Assembly (NCBI GenBank): GCA_946625715.1
Contig: CAMOTK010000012.1
Coordinates: forward strand, 1-18,667
DNA length: 18,667 nucleotides
Direction: 5' to 3'
Source: an uncultured Prevotella sp.
Lineage (GTDB): Bacteria; Bacteroidota; Bacteroidia; Bacteroidales; Bacteroidaceae
Shown here: positions 4,641-11,762 of the stretch, one piece after another
Numbering within the stretch: position 1 is the stretch's first letter
How the letters are laid out: the number at the start of each line of letters is the position of its first letter
Notes under the pieces: model-generated
Databases searched by the model: none
Seen by the model: only the letters and a program-made list of their open reading frames with translations
What the model was told of the DNA's origin: nothing
Program-made: the position numbers and the translations under genes

Positions 4641-7439
4641 GTGAAACGCAAGTCGGTCATATTTCTGCTACTTTTCGCCTTCATTTTATCGATGGCGGGC
4701 GGACATTCGTTGCCCGACGGCGAAGAGCCCTCGGCGGCAAAAATGAAGCGCGACACGACCACGATGGACTCGTTGCAGTTGGCCATCTACAAGCACAACA
4801 AGGCCATCGACGACTCGCTCCGCATGGACTCGCTCAACCGCCAGCGCAAGAACGGCATCGACGCACCGGTGCAGTTTGCGGCCAACGACTCGCTGACCTA
4901 CGAGGCTGCCTCGGGCCGAGCCCACCTCTTTGGCGATGCCCATGTGACGTATCAGAACATGGACCTCACGAGCGAAAAAATCTTCATGACGCTCGACTCC
5001 TCGCTGGTGCATGCCACGGGCGCCATCGACTCTACTACGGGCAAGAAGATCGGCATGCCCGTGTTCAAAATGGGCGCCGACACCTACGAGAGCGACACGA
5101 TGGCCTTCAACTTCAAGACCAAGAAGGGCCTCATCTCGCAGGTCTACACTGAGCAGGAAGACGGCTTCCTGACCAGCGAACTCTCGAAGCGCGGCGCCAA
5201 CGGCGAACTCTTCCTGCAGCACGGCCGCTACACCACGTGCGACGCCCCCCACCCCGACTTCTACTTAGCCCTCTCGCGAGCCAAGGTGCGCCCCGGCAAG
5301 GACGTCGTCTTCGGCCCGGCCTATCTGGTGGTGTGCGACGTGCCCCTGCCCTTGGCCGTGCCCTACGGTTTCTTCCCCTTCACGAAAAGCTATTCCAGCG
5401 GCTTCATCATGCCCACCTATGGCGACGAGACGTCGCGCGGCTTCTACCTGCGCGACGGCGGCTACTACTTTGCCATCAGCGACCGCATGGACCTGAAGCT
5501 CCTGGGCGAAATCTACACCAAGGGCTCATGGGGCATCTCGGCCACCTCGAACTACCGCAAGCGCTATAAGTACAGCGGCTCTATCAACGCCAGCTACCAG
5601 AGCACCGTGACGGGCGACAAGAACATGCCCGACTACTCGAAGAGCACCAGCTTCAAGATACAGTGGAGCCACCGCCAGGACCCCAAGGCCAACCCCTTCA
5701 GCACGTTCTCGGCCAGCGTGAACTTCGCCACGTCGAACTACGAGCAGAACAACCTCTCGTCGATGTACAACCCGCAGGCCATGACGCAGTCGACGCGCAC
5801 CTCGTCGGTGAGCTACAGCACGGGCTTCTCCAGCCTGGGCATGACCCTTTCCACCACGATGAACCTGTCGCAGAACATGCGCGACTCTACGCTGAGCATC
5901 TCGTTCCCCGACCTGAACATCAACGTGGCGCGCTTCTACCCCTTCAAGCGCAAGAAGATGGTGGGCAAGGAGCGCTGGTACGAGAAAATCTCGCTCAGCT
6001 ACACTGGCTATCTGACCAATAAAATCAATTCGAAGGAGAGCAAGGTGCTCCACTCGAACCTCATCAAGGACTGGAGCAACGGCATGTCGCACAAGATTCC
6101 CATCAGTGCCAACTTCTCGCTGTTCAACTACATCAACATCAATCCCAGCGTCAACTTCACCGACCGCATGTACACCCACAAGGTGGAGCGCTCGTGGGAC
6201 ACCGCTGCACAAAAGGAAAAGACCGACACCATCTATGGCTTCTACAACGTCTACGACTGGAACATGAGCGTGTCGGCATCGACCAAGCTGTATGGCTTCT
6301 TCATCCCCTCGCGCAAAATCTTCGGCGACAAGATTCAGGCCATACGCCACGTGCTCACGCCGTCTGTCAGCTTCAACTATGCACCCGACTTCGGTGCCGA
6401 GCGCTACGGCTACCACAAGACCTACCAGAAGACCGATGCCGACGGCAACGTGTCGCTCGTGTCCTACTCGCCCTACTCCGGCCAGGCCTTTGCACCGCCG
6501 GGCACGGGCAAGACGGGCAGCATCTCGATGTCGCTGTCGAACAATGTGGAGATGAAGGTCAAGAGCGACCAGGACTCTACGGGCTACAAGAAAATCAGCA
6601 TCATCGACGAGCTGGGCCTGAGCATGAGCTACAACATGGCGGCCAAGGTGCGCCCGTGGAGCGACCTGACGGCCAACATACGCCTGAAGCTGACGCCCCG
6701 CTACACGTTCAACATGAACGCCGTCTTCGCTTCCTACGTCTACGAAGGCAACCAGGAAGAGGGCAGCATCGTGATTAGCGACCATAAGACCTACTGGTCG
6801 CAAGGCAAGATGGGCCGCTTCCAGGGCATGTCGCAGAACCTGAGCTACACGCTCGACAACAAGAAGGTGGCCGACTTCTTCAAATGGCTGCGCGGCGAGC
6901 GCGTCGACAAGAAGAAAAAGAACGACCAGAAGCGCGCCGACGAGGACGAAGAATACCTGAACGAGGCGGAGACCAACCTGGACCGCGACCTGGAAAAAGG
7001 CAAGTACGGCGCCAAGCGCGAAAACGCCGGCAAGGCCGAGACCGACGAAGACGGCTACATGGCCTTCTCGCTGCCGTGGTCGCTCAGCCTGGGCTACAGC
7101 ATCAGCATGCGCGAGAACATCGACAAGTCGAAGTTCAACTGGAAGACCATGCGCTACCCCTACAAGTTCACGCAGAACCTGAACATCAGCGGCAACATAC
7201 GCATCTCCGACGGCTGGAACATCACGTTCTCCTCGGGCTACGACTTCGAAAACAAGAAGATTTCCATGACCACAGCCTCGCTCAGCCGCGACCTGCACTG
7301 CTTCAACATGTCGTGCTCGGTGGTGCTGTCGCCCTACACCAGCTATAACTTCTCGTTCCGCTGCAACGCCGCCACACTGACCGACGCCCTGAAGTACGAC
7401 AAGCGCTCGAGCTACTCAAATTCGGTACAGTGGTATTAA
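4641..7439 (+). CDS. lptD: LptD-like outer-membrane LPS assembly protein
   Basis: LptD inserts lipopolysaccharide into the outer leaflet of the outer membrane. The 932-residue product starts at GTG with a signal peptide (KRKSVIFLLLFAFILSMAGG). An OstA/LptA-like periplasmic domain follows (about residues 75-200: SLTYEAASGRAHLFGDAHVTY, GADTYESDTMAFNF), then the conserved stretch PLPLAVPYGFFPFTKSYSSG. A long Ser/Thr/Tyr/Asn-rich beta-barrel ends in the aromatic SVQWY, the usual last-strand barrel signal. It resembles the 'putative LPS assembly protein LptD' of Bacteroidetes more than the proteobacterial one. A charged insert (about residues 755-800, Lys/Asp/Glu-rich) interrupts the barrel, probably as a loop. 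The frame is open upstream to an unlikely TTG at 4566; GTG was chosen because it starts exactly at the signal peptide. The next ATG (4692) would remove that signal. Confidence 0.88.
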   Translation: MKRKSVIFLLLFAFILSMAGGHSLPDGEEPSAAKMKRDTTTMDSLQLAIYKHNKAIDDSLRMDSLNRQRKNGIDAPVQFAANDSLTYEAASGRAHLFGDAHVTYQNMDLTSEKIFMTLDSSLVHATGAIDSTTGKKIGMPVFKMGADTYESDTMAFNFKTKKGLISQVYTEQEDGFLTSELSKRGANGELFLQHGRYTTCDAPHPDFYLALSRAKVRPGKDVVFGPAYLVVCDVPLPLAVPYGFFPFTKSYSSGFIMPTYGDETSRGFYLRDGGYYFAISDRMDLKLLGEIYTKGSWGISATSNYRKRYKYSGSINASYQSTVTGDKNMPDYSKSTSFKIQWSHRQDPKANPFSTFSASVNFATSNYEQNNLSSMYNPQAMTQSTRTSSVSYSTGFSSLGMTLSTTMNLSQNMRDSTLSISFPDLNINVARFYPFKRKKMVGKERWYEKISLSYTGYLTNKINSKESKVLHSNLIKDWSNGMSHKIPISANFSLFNYININPSVNFTDRMYTHKVERSWDTAAQKEKTDTIYGFYNVYDWNMSVSASTKLYGFFIPSRKIFGDKIQAIRHVLTPSVSFNYAPDFGAERYGYHKTYQKTDADGNVSLVSYSPYSGQAFAPPGTGKTGSISMSLSNNVEMKVKSDQDSTGYKKISIIDELGLSMSYNMAAKVRPWSDLTANIRLKLTPRYTFNMNAVFASYVYEGNQEEGSIVISDHKTYWSQGKMGRFQGMSQNLSYTLDNKKVADFFKWLRGERVDKKKKNDQKRADEDEEYLNEAETNLDRDLEKGKYGAKRENAGKAETDEDGYMAFSLPWSLSLGYSISMRENIDKSKFNWKTMRYPYKFTQNLNISGNIRISDGWNITFSSGYDFENKKISMTTASLSRDLHCFNMSCSVVLSPYTSYNFSFRCNAATLTDALKYDKRSSYSNSVQWY

Positions 7440-7453
7440 AAATTGTTTAATTC

Positions 7454-7484
7454 TTTCGCTTTTCATTTTCTTTTCGTATATTTG
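7454..7484 (+). promoter_or_regulatory. Promoter of the aldA-lutABC operon
   Basis: TTTC (7454-7457, three of four bases of the -33 box), 19 nt of spacer, then TATATTTG (7477-7484, exact TAnnTTTG). The predicted start is about 7490, giving an AT-rich leader of about 45 nt before the aldA ATG. Confidence 0.6.
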
Positions 7485-7534
7485 CTGACGAAAAAGAAAC
7501 CAATCTACTATTAACCAATAACAAAATTACACGT

Positions 7535-8977
7535 ATGAAAGACTTAAAGATGTACATCAACGGACGGTTCTGCGAGAGCCGCAGTGGTAAATGGATTAAC
7601 GTTTTGAACCCCTCAACCGAAGAGGTTATCAGCCGCCAGCCGGAAGGCACCATCGAAGACGTCAACGAGGCACTCGACGCCGCCCGCGCCGCCCAGAAGC
7701 AGTGGGCCAAGACTCCGGCCATTGAGCGTGCACAGTATCTGCTGAAGATGGCAGAAGGCATCAAGAAGCGCCAGAACGAGTTCACCGAAATCATCATGCG
7801 CGAGCAGGGCAAGACCCGCAACTGGGCTGCCATCGAGGTGGGCGCCACCATCAGCTACTTTGAATACATGGCCTCGTTTGCCCGTCACATCGAGGGCGAA
7901 ATCATTCCCAGCGACCGTCCCAACGAAACCATATTCCTGGCCAAGAAGCCCATCGGCGTCGTAGCCGGCATCTTGCCCTGGAACTTCCCCTTCTTCCTCA
8001 TTGCCCGCAAGGCCGGTGCCGCCCTCATTGCCGGTTGCACCATCGTCATCAAGCCCAGCCAGCTGACGCCCGAGAACTGCACCGAGTTTGCCAAGGTGGT
8101 CGACGAGACAGGCCTGCCCGCAGGCGTCATCAACATCGTGACGGGCAAGGGCTCGGTCATCGGCAACGAGATGGCCGGAAGCCCGAAGATTGACATCGTC
8201 TCGGTGACGGGTTCGGTCAGCGCCGGCGAGAGCATCATGGCTGCTGCCTCGAAGAACATCACCAAGGTGAGCCTCGAGCTCGGCGGCAAAGCCCCTGCCA
8301 TCGTGATGAAGGACGCCGACCTGGAGCGTGCTGCCCAGTGGATTGTCGACAGCCGCATTGGCAACAACGGCCAGATTTGCAACAACGCCGAGCGCGTGTA
8401 TGTACAGAAAGAGGTGAAGGCCGAGTTTACGAAGATTCTCGTAGAGAAGATGAAGGCCGTGAAGGTGGGCGACCCCTGCGCCGACGAGAGCGTCGACATG
8501 GGCCCGCTGGTAGAACAGCGCGCACTGGAGAGCGTCACCGAGAAGGTGGAGCGTGCCATCAAACAGGGTGCCAAGCTGCTGTGCGGCGGTCACCGCGTAG
8601 GCGAGAAGGGCTACTTCTATGCCGCCACCGTGCTCGACAACTGCCGTCAGGACATGGACATCATCCATGAGGAGACCTTCGGTCCCGTGATTCCACTCGT
8701 AGAGTTCGACACCATCGACCAGGCCATTGCCTTTGCCAACGACTGCGAGTACGGTCTGGCATCGAGCATCTTCACCAAGGACCTCAACATTGCCACGAAG
8801 GCCTGCCGCGAACTGGAGTTCGGCGAGACCTACATCAACCGCGAGCACTTCGAGGCCATCCAGGGCTTCCATGCCGGCATGAAGAAGTCGGGCATCGGCG
8901 GTGCCGACGGTAAGCACGGCGTCGACGAATACCTCGTCACCCACGTGACCTATCTGGACACGTACGAAGACATGTAA
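7535..8977 (+). CDS. aldA: Lactaldehyde dehydrogenase (AldA-type ALDH)
   Basis: This cytoplasmic NAD-dependent aldehyde dehydrogenase oxidises L-lactaldehyde to L-lactate. The 480-residue protein has the length and many long stretches of E. coli AldA: PWNFPFFLIARK, VTGSVSAGE, NITKVSLELGGKAPAIVM, HEETFGPV, FGETYINREHFEA and QGFHAGMKKSGIGGADGKHG. The catalytic Cys282 lies in NNGQICNNAERVYVQ and the general base Glu248 in LELGGK, the usual 34 residues apart. Position supports the call: it is the first gene of an operon with lutABC, which would take the lactate on to pyruvate. Related enzymes use succinate semialdehyde or glycolaldehyde, so the substrate is well supported but not proven. Confidence 0.88.
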   Translation: MKDLKMYINGRFCESRSGKWINVLNPSTEEVISRQPEGTIEDVNEALDAARAAQKQWAKTPAIERAQYLLKMAEGIKKRQNEFTEIIMREQGKTRNWAAIEVGATISYFEYMASFARHIEGEIIPSDRPNETIFLAKKPIGVVAGILPWNFPFFLIARKAGAALIAGCTIVIKPSQLTPENCTEFAKVVDETGLPAGVINIVTGKGSVIGNEMAGSPKIDIVSVTGSVSAGESIMAAASKNITKVSLELGGKAPAIVMKDADLERAAQWIVDSRIGNNGQICNNAERVYVQKEVKAEFTKILVEKMKAVKVGDPCADESVDMGPLVEQRALESVTEKVERAIKQGAKLLCGGHRVGEKGYFYAATVLDNCRQDMDIIHEETFGPVIPLVEFDTIDQAIAFANDCEYGLASSIFTKDLNIATKACRELEFGETYINREHFEAIQGFHAGMKKSGIGGADGKHGVDEYLVTHVTYLDTYEDM

Positions 8978-8983
8978 GTTTTA

Positions 8984-9025
8984 TTGAGAATTGAGAATTG
9001 AAAATTGAGAATTGAAAATTGACAA
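8984..9025. repeat. Heptanucleotide array, 6 copies, between aldA and lutA
   Basis: Six tandem 7-bp units: TTGAGAA, TTGAGAA, TTGAAAA, TTGAGAA, TTGAAAA, TTGACAA. The array fills most of the 57-nt gap and ends 9 nt before the lutA ATG, so it forms the translation-initiation region of lutA. It has the same period as the repeat inside the ATPase gene but a different sequence. Confidence 0.92.
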
Positions 9026-9034
9026 TTCCTTAAC

Positions 9035-9769
9035 ATGAAGATAGGATTGTTTATTCCTTGCTACGTCGATGCGCTCTACCCAGAGGTAGGCGTGTCGACG
9101 TATCGTTTATTGCGCAGTCTGGGGCTCGACGTCGACTACCCCGAGAAGCAGACCTGCTGCGGACAGCCTATGGGCAATGCGGGCTTTGAGCGCATGGCCG
9201 TGCCCTTGGCCGAGAAGTACGACGAACTGTTTGCGCCCTACGACTACGTGGTGGCGCCGTCGGCCAGTTGTGCCGCCTACGTGCGCTGCTTCCATCCCAA
9301 CCTGATGAAGGAGAAGACGTGTGCCGCTGCGCAGAAGACAATGGACGTGGTAGAGTTCCTGCACGACGTGCTGAAGGTGGAAAGTCTGCCCGCCAAGTTT
9401 CCCCACAAGGTGAGTGTCCACAACTCGTGCCACGGTGTGCGCGAGCTGGGCCTGTCATCGCCCTCGGAGCGCAACGTGCCCCAGTTCAACAAAATCATCG
9501 ACCTGCTGCGCCTGGTCGACGGCATCGAGATAGTAGAGCCCGAGCGCCCCGACGAGTGCTGCGGTTTCGGCGGCATGTTTGCCGTTGAGGAACAAGCCGT
9601 CTCGGCCCGCATGGGCTTGGAGAAGGTGCGCCGCCACATGGCCACGGGTGCCGAATACGTGACGGGCCCCGACTCGTCGTGCCTGATGCACATGCAGGGC
9701 GTGGCCAAGAAACAGGGGCTCGACATCCAGTTCATCCATGTTGTTCAAATATTAGCTGCCGGCCTATGA
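9035..9769 (+). CDS. lutA: L-lactate oxidation complex subunit LutA (Fe-S oxidoreductase)
   Basis: LutA works with LutB and LutC to oxidise L-lactate to pyruvate, independent of the classical flavin lactate dehydrogenase. The 244-residue protein starts MKIGLFIPCYVDALYP and has two CCG motifs of the cysteine-rich (heterodisulfide-reductase-like) domain, TCCGQPMGNAG (Cys41-Cys42) and ECCGFGGMF (Cys175-Cys176), with HNSCHGVREL between them. These ligands hold a non-cubane or 4Fe-4S cluster in related proteins. It follows aldA by 57 nt of heptamer repeats and overlaps lutB by ATGA at 9766-9769, so translation is probably coupled. It is full length for the family. Confidence 0.92.
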   Translation: MKIGLFIPCYVDALYPEVGVSTYRLLRSLGLDVDYPEKQTCCGQPMGNAGFERMAVPLAEKYDELFAPYDYVVAPSASCAAYVRCFHPNLMKEKTCAAAQKTMDVVEFLHDVLKVESLPAKFPHKVSVHNSCHGVRELGLSSPSERNVPQFNKIIDLLRLVDGIEIVEPERPDECCGFGGMFAVEEQAVSARMGLEKVRRHMATGAEYVTGPDSSCLMHMQGVAKKQGLDIQFIHVVQILAAGL

Positions 9770-11166
9770 GTACACGACATTCAAAAGCTGCAGAGAGCTA
9801 TCTGCAGAACGACAGCGTGGTGAGTCGCCACGACAAGACTTTCTTCGGCGTGCGCCAGAAGCGCGACAACATGGCCAAGGCTCTGCCCGAATGGGAAGAC
9901 CTGCGCGAGGCCGCCAGCCAAATCAAGAAGCACACGGCCACCCATCTGGCCGACTATTTGGAGCAGTTTGAGGCCAACGCCGTGAAAAACGGCGTCTGCG
10001 TGCACTGGGCCGAGGATGCCGATGAATACAACCGTATTGTGCAGGACATTCTGAAGAGCCACCAGGTGAAAAAGGTGGTGAAGAGCAAGAGCATGCTCAC
10101 CGAGGAGTGCCACCTGAACGAGCACTTGCAGGCTGCGGGCTTCGACGTGGTGGAAACCGACTTGGGCGAGCGCATCCTGCAGCTCATGCACCTGGCGCCC
10201 AGCCACATCGTAATGCCGGCCCTGCACGTTCACCGCGAGGAGATAGGCAACTGCTTCCGCAAACTGATACCCGACTTCGACGTGATTGCCAAGAGCTACG
10301 GCCCTGAACTGCCGCAAGACCCCAACGACCCCACATTTCTTACCTACGTGGCACGCATGCACCTGCGCCAGCAGTTTGCCGAGGCGGAGTGCGGCATGAC
10401 GGGCGCCAACTTCGGCATTGCCGAGACGGGCGACGTGGTGGTGTGTACCAACGAGGGCAACGCCGACATGTCGACCAGTATTCCCAAGCTCCACATCGTG
10501 TCGATGGGCATCGAGAAGCTCATCCCCAACTACGAGGCTATGGGCGTGTTCCAACGCCTGCTGGCCCGCTGCGGCACCGGCCAGGAGACCACCGTCTACA
10601 CCAGTCACTTCCGCGGTCCGCGCCCCGGCGGCGAGATGCACATCGTGCTCGTCGACAACGGGCGCAGCAGCATCTTGGGCAACGCCGAGCACTGGCAGAC
10701 GCTGAAGTGCATGCGCTGCGGTGCCTGCATGAACACGTGCCCCGTCTATCGCCGTTCGGCAGGCTACAGCTACACCTACTTCATTCCAGGCCCCATCGGC
10801 ATCAACCTGGGCATGCTGCGCGACAAGCGGAAGTACAGCGACAACGTGTCGGCCTGCTCGCTCTGCTGCTCGTGCGACAATGTCTGTCCCGTGAAGGTCG
10901 ACCTCTCGAGCCAAATCTACCGTTGGCGCCAAGAGCTCGATGCGCTGGGCAAGGCCGACCCGATGAAGAAGCTGATGTCGCAAGGCATGAGCGTGCTCTT
11001 TGGCCATCCGGCCGTCTACACCGGAGCACTGCGCCTCTCACCGATGGTCAACTGGATACCCGGGCCCCTCATCAGCCTGCCCGTGAACCCCTGGACCTAC
11101 GGCCACGAAATGATGAAGTTCCCCAAAAAGTCGTTCCACCAGCTCTGGAAGGAGAAAAAGCTATGA
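9766..11166 (+). CDS. lutB: L-lactate oxidation complex subunit LutB (2x[4Fe-4S] protein)
   Basis: LutB is the central iron-sulfur subunit of the LutABC lactate oxidase. The 466-residue product has an N-terminal LUD-type domain (for example EAECGMTGANFGIAETGDVV). Two ferredoxin motifs follow: CMRCGACMNTCP (Cys315, 318, 321, 325) and CSLCCSCDNVCP (Cys364, 367, 370, 374, with an extra Cys368). The ATG at 9766 overlaps the lutA stop and is chosen over in-frame codons further upstream inside lutA because the family N-terminus starts here. It overlaps lutC by ATGA at 11163-11166. The tail (VNPWTYGHEMMKFPKKSFHQL) matches what is expected of Bacteroidetes LutB proteins. Confidence 0.93.
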   Translation: MSTRHSKAAESYLQNDSVVSRHDKTFFGVRQKRDNMAKALPEWEDLREAASQIKKHTATHLADYLEQFEANAVKNGVCVHWAEDADEYNRIVQDILKSHQVKKVVKSKSMLTEECHLNEHLQAAGFDVVETDLGERILQLMHLAPSHIVMPALHVHREEIGNCFRKLIPDFDVIAKSYGPELPQDPNDPTFLTYVARMHLRQQFAEAECGMTGANFGIAETGDVVVCTNEGNADMSTSIPKLHIVSMGIEKLIPNYEAMGVFQRLLARCGTGQETTVYTSHFRGPRPGGEMHIVLVDNGRSSILGNAEHWQTLKCMRCGACMNTCPVYRRSAGYSYTYFIPGPIGINLGMLRDKRKYSDNVSACSLCCSCDNVCPVKVDLSSQIYRWRQELDALGKADPMKKLMSQGMSVLFGHPAVYTGALRLSPMVNWIPGPLISLPVNPWTYGHEMMKFPKKSFHQLWKEKKL

Positions 11167-11762
11167 GTGCAAAAGAGAATATACTGAACCATCTGCGCCA
11201 AAACACGCGCGAGACTTACGACCTGCCTGACCTGAGCACACTGAAGCCGACAACGTTCGACGACCCCGTGGCTGAGTTCTGCAAGAAAACCACAACGACA
11301 GCGGGCGCCCGACTGATAGAGCTGCCGGCCGACGGCGACCTGAACGCGGCCGTCCGCCAGGCCTACCCCGATGCCAAGGTCGTGGCCAGCAATCTGGCGG
11401 GCATCGATGCACAGCTCAACCCCGACACTGTCGACGACGTGCGCCAACTGATGGGCGTCGACGTAGGCGTCGTCGAGGGTTGCATCGGCGTGGCCGAGAA
11501 CGCTTGCATCTGGATTCCGCAGCAAATGAAGGAGAAGGCCGTGTGCTTCGCCTCGCAACAACTGGTCATCGTGCTCCGTCGCGAGGCCATCGTGAACAAC
11601 ATGCACGAGGCTTACGCCCGCATCGGCGCGTCGAAAGACTACTTCCAGCAGTACAAGTTTGGCACCTTTATCAGCGGGCCCAGCAAGACGGCCGACATCG
11701 AGTCGGCTCTCGTCTACGGTGCTCAGGCTGCCCGCGGCGTCACCGTAGTGCTAGTGAAGTAG
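11163..11762 (+). CDS. lutC: L-lactate oxidation complex subunit LutC (LUD domain)
   Basis: LutC is the third component of the lactate oxidase. The 199-residue product has a helical N-terminus (MSAKENILNHLRQN) and a LUD domain with VDVGVVEGCIGVAENACIW, ASQQLVIVLRREAIVNNMHEAY and the C-terminal GTFISGPSKTADIESALVYGAQAARGVTVVLV; the SGPSxTADIE motif is characteristic. The ATG overlaps the lutB stop. The gene is the last of the operon, and its final 12 nt overlap the 3' end of the convergent SulP gene. It is shorter than Bacillus LutC, mainly in the N-terminal half. Confidence 0.9.
   Translation: MSAKENILNHLRQNTRETYDLPDLSTLKPTTFDDPVAEFCKKTTTTAGARLIELPADGDLNAAVRQAYPDAKVVASNLAGIDAQLNPDTVDDVRQLMGVDVGVVEGCIGVAENACIWIPQQMKEKAVCFASQQLVIVLRREAIVNNMHEAYARIGASKDYFQQYKFGTFISGPSKTADIESALVYGAQAARGVTVVLVK

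Noticed and set aside
5526..7298. 590-codon open frame on the strand opposite lptD
   Set aside because: It is fully inside lptD, and its product is a low-complexity Val/Ala/His/Arg/Leu-rich string typical of the complement of GC-rich codons. No domain, signal or promoter supports it.
7613..8944. 443-codon open frame opposite aldA
   Set aside because: It is a shadow of an unambiguous aldehyde dehydrogenase with no motif of its own.
9781..11007. 408-codon open frame opposite lutB
   Set aside because: It is antisense to a gene with intact 4Fe-4S motifs; the composition is that of a complement artefact.
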